From CBDAPI01 sp964565865 (GTDB taxonomy: Bacteria > Acidobacteriota > UBA6911 > RPQK01 > CBDAPI01), in the NCBI GenBank assembly GCA_964565865.1, contig CAZMGM010000010.1:1-64000 (forward strand): DNA of 64,000 nucleotides, read 5' to 3'. Position 1 is the first letter of the stretch, and each line of letters begins with the position of its first letter. Below the pieces are notes generated by a model that saw only the letters and a list, made by a program, of their open reading frames with translations, was not told the DNA's origin and made no database searches. Positions 51,503 to 60,300 of this stretch are shown here, one piece after another. A program made the position numbers and the translations under genes.

Positions 51503-52866
51503 CCACCCATCCCGGTTACCCAACCAGTCCACCTTCAGTAGGAACCTTGCCCAATGTTGATTACCCGTTCATTGAGGAAAGGCGGCTTCCGAACGGTCTG
51601 ACCGTCATGGCCCTTCGAGAGGATCGGCTCCCCCGCGTCTCCATATGTCTGGGGGTTCCCGGGGGGCGGATCGGAAATCCCGGCAACAGTCTGGCCGCCC
51701 TGCAGGTGGGAACGGATCTGCTCTTCGAAGGCACCAGAAAGCGAACCTCCCGGCAACTGGCTGAGCAACTCGACCGATTTGCCATTCAGGCAGACACTGA
51801 TGTCTACATGGAGTCCTGTCGGTTTTTCTTCGCAGTATTGGATTCGTACCTTAAGGAGGCCTTCCAGATTCTGGCAGAGGTTCTCCTTCAACCCTGTTAT
51901 GACGCACTCGAGTTCGAAAAACTCAAGGTTCGCTGGACAAGTTTCCTGATCTCCGAGAGAGCACGGCCCGCGATTCTCGCCTCCGAGAGAACTATGGCTG
52001 CGCTTTTTCCCCGCCACCCTTACTCACGGGTCACCATCCCCCTGGATCATTTGAAGAATTTGACCCGGGAGGTTCTGGTCACTGTTTTAGAGCGCCGGAT
52101 GGTTCCCAACAATGCCTATCTACTACTGGCGGGACCGATCAGCCTGGAGGATGCCGTTGACCTCGCTGAGAGCCATCTCTCGGCCTGGGAGCCAGGCCAG
52201 GCCCAAGTGCTTACAGTGCCCGATGTGGCAGAGCCGGAGCCCGGCCAGGTATTGCTCGTACACCGTCCTTACTCTGTGCAGTCCCGCTTTGAGGTGGCCG
52301 GCCGGGGACCGGCTCGAACGGCCCCCGATTACTTGGCCTTTGGCCTTGCCAATCAGGTGCTGGGAGGAGGAGCGAGTGCCCGCCTGTTTTTGAACCTGCG
52401 TGAGGATAAAGGCTACACTTACGGAGCTTATAGTCTGCTCCGGGGGTATATGGGATCCGGCTTCTACTCGGCAGCCGCCGATGTGCGATCAGAGGCGATT
52501 CCCGATGCCATTGGCCAGACCCTGGACGAACTAAAGAGAATGCGGGAGGAGGAACCGGAGAAGTCGGAAGTGGAATTGGCCCGTGCCGAACTCATTGGTG
52601 GTTTTGTGCGCAGAATGGAAACGGCAACCGCCATGGGTGGGCTGGAGATGGACCGTCGCCTGGGGCAGCTTGACGAGGAATACTACCGGAACTACATCCC
52701 ATCCCTGCAACAAATGACACCGGCCACGGTGCTGGAATCTTCAGCGCACTACTTCGACCCGGAGAGAGTGGTCATCACGGTGGTGGGTGACGCAGACCAA
52801 CTCCTTTGTCCGCTCCAGAGCCTCGGCACCGTAACGGTGTTTGACACACAGGGCCGCCGGCTCTGA
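51499..52866 (+). CDS. M16 family peptidase-like partner without the zinc motif
   Basis: The 455-residue protein has the same fold as its neighbour, with GGRIGNPGNSLAALQVGTDLLFEGT where the zinc motif should stand; no HxxEH is present. It keeps the LNLREDKGYTYGAYS block that shapes the substrate site in M16 partner subunits. It should form a heterodimer with the catalytic subunit, as in mitochondrial processing peptidase or Sphingomonas-type M16 pairs. LpxA follows after 65 bases. Confidence 0.88.
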   Translation: MTTHPGYPTSPPSVGTLPNVDYPFIEERRLPNGLTVMALREDRLPRVSICLGVPGGRIGNPGNSLAALQVGTDLLFEGTRKRTSRQLAEQLDRFAIQADTDVYMESCRFFFAVLDSYLKEAFQILAEVLLQPCYDALEFEKLKVRWTSFLISERARPAILASERTMAALFPRHPYSRVTIPLDHLKNLTREVLVTVLERRMVPNNAYLLLAGPISLEDAVDLAESHLSAWEPGQAQVLTVPDVAEPEPGQVLLVHRPYSVQSRFEVAGRGPARTAPDYLAFGLANQVLGGGASARLFLNLREDKGYTYGAYSLLRGYMGSGFYSAAADVRSEAIPDAIGQTLDELKRMREEEPEKSEVELARAELIGGFVRRMETATAMGGLEMDRRLGQLDEEYYRNYIPSLQQMTPATVLESSAHYFDPERVVITVVGDADQLLCPLQSLGTVTVFDTQGRRL

Positions 52867-52931
52867 TCGTGTTGCCGGATCAGGAGAGCAGAGCTCCAGA
52901 GCCGATTCAGATGCATGCTACACTCTGCACG

Positions 52932-53714
52932 ATGAGCCAGGTCCTGATTCATCCCACTGCGGTGGTCGACCCCGGAGCCGAGATTGGATCCGGGGTGCAG
53001 GTCGGGCCTTATGCCGTGCTCGAGCAGGATACGGTGATCGGGGATAGATGCACCATTAGTGCGCATGCCGTAATCAAACAGCACACCATCCTCGGGAGCG
53101 GGAACCTGATTGCCGAAGGTGCGGTGCTGGGCGGTGAGCCCCAGGATCTCAAGTACTCGGGCAAGCGCTCCTATCTGCAAATTGGCAACCGAAACGTCTT
53201 TCGGGAAAACGTGACTGTGAATCGCGCCACCGAGCCCGAGGGCCGCACCAAGATTGGCCACAGCTGCTTCCTCATGGCTTATTCTCATGTTGCCCACGAG
53301 TGCATCGTAGGAAACCATGTTGTCCTGGCCAACAATGTGGCCCTGGCCGGTCACGTTACGCTCGGGGACCATGCCTTCCTGGCAGGAGGTGCGGGGGTTC
53401 ATCAGTTTTGCCACGTCGGCAAGATGTCGATGATCGGGGGACAGGCCAAGGTCGTGCAGGATGTGCTCCCCTTTTTTCTAGTCGACGGGGCGCCAGCCGT
53501 TCATCGCAGCCTCAACCTGGTGGGACTAAGGCGCAGCCGGCTGAGTAAAGCACACCTGCGGAGCCTGAAAAAGGCCTACCGAATGCTCGCCTCCACCGAA
53601 CTGAAACTGGCAGGGAAGCTCGAGGAGCTGAAATCCAGGGATTCTCCTTTGTTGGCCGAGTTAGCCAATTTCATCGAATCTTCTGAGCGGGGTATCTGTA
53701 GCTTTTCCCAGTGA
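52932..53714 (+). CDS. lpxA: Acyl-[ACP]-UDP-N-acetylglucosamine O-acyltransferase LpxA
   Basis: LpxA performs the first step of lipid A synthesis. The 260-residue protein starts IHPTAVVDPGAEIGSGVQVG and shows the hexapeptide repeats of a left-handed beta helix over about 190 residues, with the catalytic histidine region SHVAHECIVGNHV. The C-terminal helical part (GLRRSRLSKAHLRSLKKAYR) is typical. lpxB and lpxD are not adjacent. TACACT lies 7 bases before the ATG. This gene is the clearest sign that the cell has lipid A. Confidence 0.94.
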   Translation: MSQVLIHPTAVVDPGAEIGSGVQVGPYAVLEQDTVIGDRCTISAHAVIKQHTILGSGNLIAEGAVLGGEPQDLKYSGKRSYLQIGNRNVFRENVTVNRATEPEGRTKIGHSCFLMAYSHVAHECIVGNHVVLANNVALAGHVTLGDHAFLAGGAGVHQFCHVGKMSMIGGQAKVVQDVLPFFLVDGAPAVHRSLNLVGLRRSRLSKAHLRSLKKAYRMLASTELKLAGKLEELKSRDSPLLAELANFIESSERGICSFSQ

Positions 53715-53778
53715 AGCGACAGACTCGGGATGTCCGGGGGCTATGCCGGTGTTCTCGTCGGCCTTCGTTTTCCGTTGC

Positions 53779-54870
53779 TTAAAGAGGCGGAGGGCCCACT
53801 TCCGTAGGGATCTCTCCCGTAAGAGCCTCCAGAAAAGCCTCCAGGTCTGCTCGCGACCAGTTCTCTTCCCCTGTTTCGGTCAGAGGAGACAGCACTTTCA
53901 GCTGAGGTGACAAATGCGGATTCGAGTTGCCTCCCCCGACATAGAAGTCGATGACTTCAGCGAGTGTTTTGAGACTGCCGTCATGCATGTACGGTGCTGT
54001 GAGTGCTATGTTACGAAGGGACGGGGTCTTAAAGGCACCCCGATCCGAGTCCTTACCTGTTACATCGAACCGGCCTAGGTCGGTTAGCTCTCCATCGTCC
54101 CCTACTCCCACACCGATGTTGTGAAAGAGGTTATCCGTGAAGAGCCCCACAACATGGCAAGCAGTGCAATTGCCTTTTTCAGGATTGCGGAAAATCTCCA
54201 GGCCGCGCCGGGAGGCCTTACTGAGCGCTGTCTCATCTCCCCTGTAAAAATATCGGTCAAAAGGCGAATTTCCACTGACGACGGTTCGTTCAAAGGCAGC
54301 GATGGCCTTTCCCACCATTTCATAGCGGATGGGACGAGGCCCGAAGGCCTTCTCAAACAAGGCCCGGTAAGAAGGATCGGCCGCCAAGGTCTTTTCCACT
54401 TCGTCCAGGGTGTGAGCCATTTCAATCGGATTCTGGACAGGGCCCGCGGCCTGATCTTCCAGGCTGGGCGAGCGGCCGTCCCAAAACTGGGAGGTGTAGA
54501 AAGCGGCGTTGAAGACGGTGGGAGCATTCCTGCCGCCCTTCTGACCGTTGACCCCTTCCGAAACGGATTCTCCATCCGAGAAACCAAAGTCCGGGTTGTG
54601 GCAACTGGCACAGGAGATTGTATCGTCCACGGAAAGATGGGTGTCATAAAAAAGCCGACGACCCAGCTCAATGGTTTCAGCGGTCGAAGGATTGTCGCCT
54701 GGGACTGGAATGGGGGGCAGTCCCAGAGGGCTGGCCAGTTCAACCGGCTCCCCGATTGGCAGTGCAGCTGCCGTCTCCATAGAATCATAGTGCGCCGGGC
54801 GGCAGGCGGGAATCATCCAGCCAAGGGTCAATAAAACCAGTACGACGAGAATGAGAGTCAGGTGCTTCAC
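53779..54870 (-). CDS. Diheme cytochrome c peroxidase-like lipoprotein
   Basis: The 363-residue protein has two heme motifs, CASCH near residue 90 and CTACH near 238, with DFGFSDG and NLFHNIGVGVGDDG around them. This is the MauG/CcpA layout, which reduces peroxide or oxidises a protein partner. A GTG start at 54870 has GGAGG at ideal distance. The N-terminus has a membrane stretch ending in a lipobox-like IPAC, so it may be a lipoprotein facing the periplasm. It is divergent from mogA. Confidence 0.9.
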   Translation of the reverse strand: MKHLTLILVVLVLLTLGWMIPACRPAHYDSMETAAALPIGEPVELASPLGLPPIPVPGDNPSTAETIELGRRLFYDTHLSVDDTISCASCHNPDFGFSDGESVSEGVNGQKGGRNAPTVFNAAFYTSQFWDGRSPSLEDQAAGPVQNPIEMAHTLDEVEKTLAADPSYRALFEKAFGPRPIRYEMVGKAIAAFERTVVSGNSPFDRYFYRGDETALSKASRRGLEIFRNPEKGNCTACHVVGLFTDNLFHNIGVGVGDDGELTDLGRFDVTGKDSDRGAFKTPSLRNIALTAPYMHDGSLKTLAEVIDFYVGGGNSNPHLSPQLKVLSPLTETGEENWSRADLEAFLEALTGEIPTEVGPPPL

Positions 54871-54986
54871 GGTGTTCCTCCGCTGATGCCTGTCCTTCGA
54901 GCGGGAGAAGCTGATTCTAACGACCTCTGCACAAATTGACAACCTGCAGTGACGGTGAACGTTGGAACATCGGAGGGTTGGAAGGC

Positions 54987-54992
54987 TATCAT
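54987..54992 (+). promoter_or_regulatory. -10 box of mogA, leaderless spacing
   Basis: TATCAT ends 7 bases before the ATG at 55000. Confidence 0.3.
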
Positions 54993-54999
54993 TTCAAAT

Positions 55000-55518
55000 A
55001 TGGTGGAAAGCCTTATAGGGATTCTGACAGTTTCGGATCGGGCCAGCCGAGGGGAATACGAAGATCGTGGAGGTCCGGCTGTCGTCAGCTATCTCGAGGG
55101 GAACGTTGTCAGCCCGTTGAGAACTCTTCAGCGAATCGTTTCCGACGACCTGAACGGCATCTGTGACGAATTGAAAAGACTGGCGGATCACCACGGCTGC
55201 AGCCTCATCGTAACTACCGGTGGGACCGGGCCTTCGCTTCGTGACCAGACCCCCGAAGCAACTTGCGCAGTGTGCGAAAAAATGCTGCCCGGCTTTGGGG
55301 AACAAATGCGCCGGGTGTCGGCAGGCAAGGTTCCCACCGCACTGCTTTCGAGACAGACAGCAGGCCTCCGGGGAAACTGTCTGATTCTGAACCTGCCGGG
55401 CAACCCACGAGCCATTGAGGAATGCCTGAATGCCGTTTTCGCTGCAGTTCCACACTGTATCAGATTGATCGGGGGGCCCAGACTAGAGCTCAGAAAACCG
55501 CCGACACTTCCACACTAG
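55000..55518 (+). CDS. Molybdenum cofactor adenylyltransferase MogA/MoaB
   Basis: This 172-residue protein adenylates molybdopterin before molybdenum insertion. It has IGILTVSDRASRGEYEDRGG at the N-terminus, LIVTTGGTGPSLRDQTPEAT as the MPT-binding loop, and the late NLPGNPRAIEECL motif. It is of the MogA/MoaB type rather than MoeA. No other molybdenum genes are in the window; the molybdoenzyme that uses it is elsewhere. Confidence 0.92.
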   Translation: MVESLIGILTVSDRASRGEYEDRGGPAVVSYLEGNVVSPLRTLQRIVSDDLNGICDELKRLADHHGCSLIVTTGGTGPSLRDQTPEATCAVCEKMLPGFGEQMRRVSAGKVPTALLSRQTAGLRGNCLILNLPGNPRAIEECLNAVFAAVPHCIRLIGGPRLELRKPPTLPH

Positions 55519-55576
55519 TGGGCTGCCCGCATAGAGAACCGACTCGGATATCTTGCCTGAGGTGTGAATCAGAGCC

Positions 55577-55592
55577 CCCGGCGGAAGCCGGG
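55577..55592. terminator. Small perfect hairpin after mogA
   Basis: CCCGGC and GCCGGG form a 6-base-pair stem with a GGAA loop. No T run follows on either strand, so it is at best a Rho-aided or attenuating end. Confidence 0.3.
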
Positions 55593-55779
55593 CAGGGAGG
55601 ATCCTGAGGCAGGCACGCTTTCTTCCGGTTGCTCGGCGGTCCGAAATCTCTCATCGCTTTGACAATCACGCAGTGCAGCCCGGAGGCACCTCCCTTTGGC
55701 GAGACCCCAGAACCCGGATGGCAACACTCCATGGTAACATCTGCACGACTCGAGGAACGCCTGCAGTTTGGGAGCTGAC

Positions 55780-57024
55780 ATGCGCAAATGGATCAGGACC
55801 GTTCTGTCGACAACTCTCCTGTCTCTGTTCCCCTATTGTGGGAAGCCAGTCGAGCCGCTGCTCTCATTAACTGCTGCTGGGACCGTCCAGGAAAAGTCCC
55901 AAAAATTGGCCAGGCAACTTCTTATCGTCGATACACATGTCGACATTCCTGCCCGGCTGATTCGACGGATGGAAGACATTTCAATTCGTACGCAAGGCGG
56001 AGACTTCGACTATCCAAGAGCCCGAGAAGGGGGCCTGGACGCCGCCTTCATGTCCATCTTTGTGCCGGCCGGCTACCAGGAGTCGGGGGGAGCGCGCGAG
56101 TATGCAGACAGGCTCATCGACATGGTCACTGGATTTGAAAAGGAATGGCCTGACAAGTTCCGGGTGGTTCGCTCGGTAGCCGAGCTACTCGCTGTTTTCG
56201 GAAGCGGGAGAGTTGCCCTTCCCATGGGAATGGAAAACGGTGCACCGATCGAGGACCGTCTGCAGAATCTGAAGTATTTTTACGACCGGGGAGTGCGATA
56301 TATAACCTTGACCCACTCCCGCTTCAACCAGATCTGTGATTCCTCGTATGATTCTACTCGTCGCTGGAATGGATTGAGCCCGTTTGGCCGGAAAGTGGTC
56401 AAGGAAATGAACCGCCTGGGAATCATGATCGACGTTTCCCATGTCTCGGACGATACCTTTCTCCAGGTAATCAAACTGACTAAGGCCCCGGTCATTGCTT
56501 CTCACTCCTCCTGTCGGCACTTTACTCCGGGCTGGGAACGAAATATGAGCGACGACATGATCCGTAAGCTGGCGGCTATAGGCGGGGTGATTCAAATTTC
56601 CTTTGGGTCGTCTTTCATAAGCAATGACTACCGCCTACGTCATGCCCTCCGACGCCGAGAGATCAATAAGCATCTGAAACGGATCGGACTGACAAGAAGC
56701 GATCCGGAGGCTGCCGGGCAGATCCTCCAGTTCCAAGAAGCTAATCCACTGGAGCTGGCAAACGTATCCGAGGTTGCAGATCACGTCGATCATGTCCGCG
56801 AATTGGTGGGTGTTGACCACGTCGGGTTAGGTTCCGATTTCGACGGCGTCGGGGACACGATGCCCACTGGTTTAAGGGACGTTTCCCATTACCCAAATCT
56901 GATTGCGGAACTCCTGCGCCGGGGCTATTCCGAAAAGGAGCTTCAGGGGATCTGCTCCGGGAACCTCCTCAGGGTGTGGGAGGAAGTAGAGAGGATTGCC
57001 GAGCTGTCAGAAAAAAGCGATTGA
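55780..57024 (+). CDS. Membrane dipeptidase (M19, renal dipeptidase family)
   Basis: The 414-residue protein has an N-terminal signal (RTVLSTTLLSLFPYCG) and then the M19 barrel: IVDTHVDIPARLI with the first zinc ligands, MGMENGAPIEDRL, a later DVSHVSDDTF, and HSSCRHFTPGWERNMSD. VGLGSDFDGVGDT near the end is also typical. It should cut dipeptides, possibly with D-residues, in the periplasm. GGAG lies close before the ATG at 55780. The gene stands alone. Confidence 0.9.
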   Translation: MRKWIRTVLSTTLLSLFPYCGKPVEPLLSLTAAGTVQEKSQKLARQLLIVDTHVDIPARLIRRMEDISIRTQGGDFDYPRAREGGLDAAFMSIFVPAGYQESGGAREYADRLIDMVTGFEKEWPDKFRVVRSVAELLAVFGSGRVALPMGMENGAPIEDRLQNLKYFYDRGVRYITLTHSRFNQICDSSYDSTRRWNGLSPFGRKVVKEMNRLGIMIDVSHVSDDTFLQVIKLTKAPVIASHSSCRHFTPGWERNMSDDMIRKLAAIGGVIQISFGSSFISNDYRLRHALRRREINKHLKRIGLTRSDPEAAGQILQFQEANPLELANVSEVADHVDHVRELVGVDHVGLGSDFDGVGDTMPTGLRDVSHYPNLIAELLRRGYSEKELQGICSGNLLRVWEEVERIAELSEKSD

Positions 57025-57343
57025 GTCTGGCAACGCAAAGTCTCATGAACATCGGTCTCCTGCGTTTTCGCTTTCCCCGCTTCGTTTCCCCGTGCCAGCT
57101 CGAACTGGCCGCTGCCATCTTTCGGTTCCGTTCTGGAAGTCAGGAAACGGAATGAGGGCTGACGAGCAGGGCATGTTTTCTGTATATCCCCCACGGTCCT
57201 GACGGCTCGGTCTATTTTCTGTCGCCCTCTGCAGGGGCTGAATCGAGGCGGGGAAAGCGGCTGACAGGGAGTAACCGTGGACGCGAGGCCATGGAAGTCA
57301 ACGGTGTAAGCCGATCACCAGCCCCCAAGGGACAGCAGAATGG
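57025..57343. other. Intergenic region (319 bp)
   Basis: It lies between the convergent dipeptidase and glutaminyl cyclase genes. I see no gene, tRNA or clear terminator in it. Confidence 0.4.
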
Positions 57344-58141
57344 TCAAAAATCAGGGACGAATCGAACCTCGAAAATCCTGGGCCAGTTTTTCCCGGTCAG
57401 CAGAAACGACTGGCGTTCTGGAATGTAGGCGATACCGTTCAATACATCCTCTCCTGAGCCGTCTCGATGCGGGTGCAGATTGGAGGCGTCTACAATGGCC
57501 GTGACCTGGCCACTGTCCGGATCGATCCTCACAATCTGGTCGCTGTTCCAGATGTTGGCCCAGATCAGGCCATCGGCACACTCAAGCTCGTTAAGGCTGG
57601 AGACGGACCTGCCTTCCCTCGTGATCTTCTTGCGATCGACTGCCAGGAACCGTTCGGGCTCCCGGATCACCAGCTGATCACTCCCATTGCTCATATAGAA
57701 ACGCCCTCCCAAAGAGCAAAGACCCCAACCCTGACCTCGATACGGAAAAGTGTCTAGTTTCTCAAAGGTGGCGAGATCGTAAACGAAGGCAAGGCTGCCG
57801 GTCCAGGTGAGCTGCACCAGCCGATCCTCCATCAGTGCCAGTCCTTCACCAAAATAGCGGCTTTCCAGATGGCGCCTCCTGAGGACCCGGCCGCTTTCCA
57901 GATCAACCTCTCGAAGCTCTGACCTACCGTACTGCCCAGTACTCTCGTAGACTCGGCCACCGTGCCACACCAGACCCTGGGTATAAGCCCGTGTGTCGTG
58001 TGGATACTCCGCCAGGATCTCTGGTTTCAGATAATCCACGGGGGAGTTGGACTGTACCGACCACACCGCAAGGAGAAGCAGTATACTGATTAGCAAGAGG
58101 GCCCGCGTCTTCTCATGCCGGCGCCCTTTCTGTGTCTCCAT
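57344..58141 (-). CDS. Glutaminyl-peptide cyclotransferase
   Basis: The 265-residue protein forms pyroglutamate at peptide N-termini. An N-terminal membrane or signal segment (RALLLISILLLLAVWSV) is followed by YPHDTRAYTQGLVW, which is the family hallmark, then STGQYGRSELREVDLESG and ECADGLIWANIWNSDQIVRID. It belongs to the beta-propeller plant/bacterial type, not the zinc type. The ATG at 58141 is used; another at 58156 adds five residues. It is exported or membrane-bound. Confidence 0.88.
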   Translation of the reverse strand: METQKGRRHEKTRALLLISILLLLAVWSVQSNSPVDYLKPEILAEYPHDTRAYTQGLVWHGGRVYESTGQYGRSELREVDLESGRVLRRRHLESRYFGEGLALMEDRLVQLTWTGSLAFVYDLATFEKLDTFPYRGQGWGLCSLGGRFYMSNGSDQLVIREPERFLAVDRKKITREGRSVSSLNELECADGLIWANIWNSDQIVRIDPDSGQVTAIVDASNLHPHRDGSGEDVLNGIAYIPERQSFLLTGKNWPRIFEVRFVPDF

Positions 58142-58190
58142 TTTCCTGGCGGTCATGGGAAGGTCCTCCGGGACACGGCTTGTATTTTGG

Positions 58191-58220
58191 TTGAGCCGAA
58201 GCCGGGAACTTGGCTAAAAT
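58191..58220 (+). promoter_or_regulatory. Promoter of rpmB
   Basis: TTGAGC at 58191-58196 and TAAAAT at 58215-58220 are 18 bases apart, about 70 bases before the rpmB start. Confidence 0.5.
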
Positions 58221-58292
58221 AGCGAGTTTACACTTTCGTGGCCAACGGCGCGCAGCCAGAACCAGACTGAAAGTGTGAATCTGGAGTGCATC

Positions 58293-58535
58293 ATGGCCAA
58301 GAGATGTCAACTGACCGGCAAGGGCCCGATGAGCGGGAACCGAGTTTCCCATTCCCACAAGAAAACGCGCCGCCGGCAGCTGCCCAATATACAGACCAAA
58401 CGGCTATATGTTCCTGAGCTGGACCGATGGGTGCGCGTGAAGCTCTCGGCTCGCGCCCTCCGAACCGTGACCCGGAAGGGCCTTCTGAGATTTTTGAAGG
58501 ACGAAGGATTGACGCTCAGGGAAGTCACCCGATAG
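58293..58535 (+). CDS. rpmB: 50S ribosomal protein L28
   Basis: The 80-residue protein has the L28 start MAKRCQLTGKGPMSGNRVSH and the HKKTRRRQLPNIQ block. The ATG at 58293 is the family start; the frame is open 18 bases further upstream. L28 is part of the large subunit. There is no zinc ribbon except the single start cysteine. rpmG is not adjacent. Confidence 0.95.
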   Translation: MAKRCQLTGKGPMSGNRVSHSHKKTRRRQLPNIQTKRLYVPELDRWVRVKLSARALRTVTRKGLLRFLKDEGLTLREVTR

Positions 58536-58574
58536 CCCTGCCCGCCTTCTTTCCCTAGAAACGGAGTAGTCCGC

Positions 58575-58913
58575 GTGAAAGATCGACCGTTACGTCTCCC
58601 CAGCCGTTACAGCGGCCTGAAAGAACTTCAAAGGCAGTTCAAAGAGTACCAGGAACATGCATTTCCTGACCGTCCCCCGCGCTTCTTTTCCCTCGAACTG
58701 TGTGGCGAGGCAGGAGAAATCGCCAATCTGGAAAAGAAAGATTGGAAGGGCGTTGAAATTGCGCCTGCCGACTTTGCAGAAGAAGCGGCAGACACAGCGA
58801 TTGCACTGCTCAACTACGCGAACGCCAGGCAGATCGATCTGGCCGTTGAGGTGGAGCGGAAGATGTCCAAGATTGAAAATCTGAGACGCAAACAAATCGA
58901 GAGGGGAGACTGA
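58575..58913 (+). CDS. MazG-like nucleotide pyrophosphohydrolase
   Basis: The 112-residue protein has LELCGEAGEIAN (E-x2-E type) followed after about 30 residues by FAEEAADTAIALLNYA (E-x2-D type), the metal-binding helices of all-alpha NTP pyrophosphatases. These remove non-canonical nucleotides. The start is GTG at 58575 with GGAG about 8 bases before. It follows rpmB by 39 bases and may share its transcript. Confidence 0.82.
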   Translation: MKDRPLRLPSRYSGLKELQRQFKEYQEHAFPDRPPRFFSLELCGEAGEIANLEKKDWKGVEIAPADFAEEAADTAIALLNYANARQIDLAVEVERKMSKIENLRRKQIERGD

Positions 58914-59439
58914 TTCACGTGTTCCGCCCTCTCCTGAAAGTTTCTGGATTGTTCGCTGACTAGCTGCTAGCGGACTTTAACAGTACAGTCCACAGTTGTG
59001 GATTCTCATCAGGTTGCTCAGTAAAAGGGGTTGTCCATCCGAGCTTCTTCAGGAATGCTGATTGGGAGTTAAACCTTCAGCATCCAAAGGAGACAGCGAA
59101 TGGACATTCATCACATTGAACGAAGTTGCCCGCACAGTCGAGCCCTGATGGTGGATCGAGTTGAGTGAGGCGATCCGGTGGTCCGGGTGCGGGTGATCTG
59201 GGAATGAGCCAGTCGGCCGTCTGCAAATGGCTTTCCCGCTATCGCCAGTAATCGGGAGCCTCCCGGTCCCACGGAACACTAACCGTTGACGAGAAATATC
59301 GAGCCGACTCCCGGCTCAGACGTGCTGCACTAGCTCCTAGCAGTGTTTCATGAGATCATGACCAGCGCTCTCGGTACCGCGCGCCCCCGCACGCAGTCTC
59401 GACAACCGCAGCATGTCTGACTCAGAGCCGTACTAGTTC
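58914..59439. other. Intergenic region between the MazG-like gene and nuoJ (526 bp)
   Basis: Apart from the transposase fragment at 59100-59253, I see nothing coding. CTAGCTGCTAGC-type words at 58961-58974 and CTAGCTCCTAGCAG at 59330-59343 are similar and flank the fragment at some distance; they may be traces of insertion sequence ends. Confidence 0.35.
59100..59253 (+). pseudogene. IS481-like transposase N-terminal remnant
   Basis: An ATG at 59100 with AGGAG eight bases before it starts MDIHHIERSCPHSRALMVDRVE, broken by TGA. In another phase GMSQSAVCKWLSRYRQ follows, ended by TAA. The order of a SRALMVxRV helix and a helix-turn-helix with xVxKWLxRYR is that of IS481-family transposases. 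The DDE domain is missing. Confidence 0.65.
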
Positions 59440-59979
59440 ATGCCCGTTTTTACTGCACAGGTGGCCTTTTATTACATGGCGGCGGCCAGCGTCACCAGCG
59501 CAATCCTGGCCGTGACTCGAAAGAGTCCCGTTCACAGCATGCTTTGGGTGCTGGCTCTCTTTTTGCACGTGGCTGGCCTCTTTCTCCTGCTGGGTGCGGA
59601 GTTCCTAGCGGCTGTCCAGGTGATCGTTTACGCGGGAGCCATCCTCGTCTTTTATCTGTTTGTTCTCATGTTGCTCGACCTGCCCGGCGAGGCGGCTCGG
59701 CCGCGGTTCGGGGGGCATTGGCCCCTGGCCGTTGCGGGGGGGCTGGGATTCGGGGTTCTGGCCTGGCTGGCCCTGGTCAACACTTTCCATCCGGTTGGAG
59801 CCGGGGCCGCACCGGTTGCCGTGGAAGCGGCCAGCGACGCCCCGCTTCTAGGGAGCCTTTCGGAAATCGGCAAGGCTCTCTTTGGTCCGTTTGCGCTCCC
59901 CTTTGAAATCGCCTCGCTGATCCTTCTGTCCGCCATCGTGGCCTCAGTTGTGCTCGCTAGAAAGAGGGTAGGCCCATGA
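59440..59979 (+). CDS. nuoJ: NADH-quinone oxidoreductase subunit J
   Basis: The 179-residue membrane protein has five hydrophobic segments with AGLFLLLGAEFLAAVQVIVYAGAILVFYLFVLMLL, the hallmark of NuoJ. The C-terminus ends with a last membrane helix. NuoJ is part of the proton path of complex I. It overlaps nuoK by 4 bases. No NuoH or NuoI precedes it, so the rest of complex I or a related complex is elsewhere. Confidence 0.92.
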   Translation: MPVFTAQVAFYYMAAASVTSAILAVTRKSPVHSMLWVLALFLHVAGLFLLLGAEFLAAVQVIVYAGAILVFYLFVLMLLDLPGEAARPRFGGHWPLAVAGGLGFGVLAWLALVNTFHPVGAGAAPVAVEAASDAPLLGSLSEIGKALFGPFALPFEIASLILLSAIVASVVLARKRVGP

Positions 59980-60281
59980 TCGTCCCCGTGGAAGTGGTGT
60001 TGGCCCTCAGCGCTGTCCTTTTCGGGATTGGAGTATTTGGATTTCTGGCCCGCCGCAACCTGATCCTTATGCTGGTCTCGATAGAGGTCATGCTCAATGC
60101 CGTCAACCTGAGCCTTGCCGGATTCAGTCGTCACCTCAATGATCCGAGTGGTCAGGTCATGGCCCTCTTTGTGATCGCGGTGGCGGCAGCGGAAGCCGCG
60201 GTCGGTTTGGGACTGGTTATCGCCTTGAACCGGAACAAGCCAGGGGCCAGTGTGACAGATCTGACTGAGCTGAAATGGTAA
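59976..60281 (+). CDS. nuoK: NADH-quinone oxidoreductase subunit K
   Basis: The 101-residue protein has three membrane helices and the NuoK/MnhC blocks LILMLVSIEVMLNAVNL and FVIAVAAAEAAVGLGLVIAL, with the two key glutamates. It overlaps nuoJ. The next gene, an antiporter subunit, starts 19 bases later. Confidence 0.94.
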   Translation: MIVPVEVVLALSAVLFGIGVFGFLARRNLILMLVSIEVMLNAVNLSLAGFSRHLNDPSGQVMALFVIAVAAAEAAVGLGLVIALNRNKPGASVTDLTELKW

Positions 60282-60300
60282 CGGCAGTGGAGACAGCATA

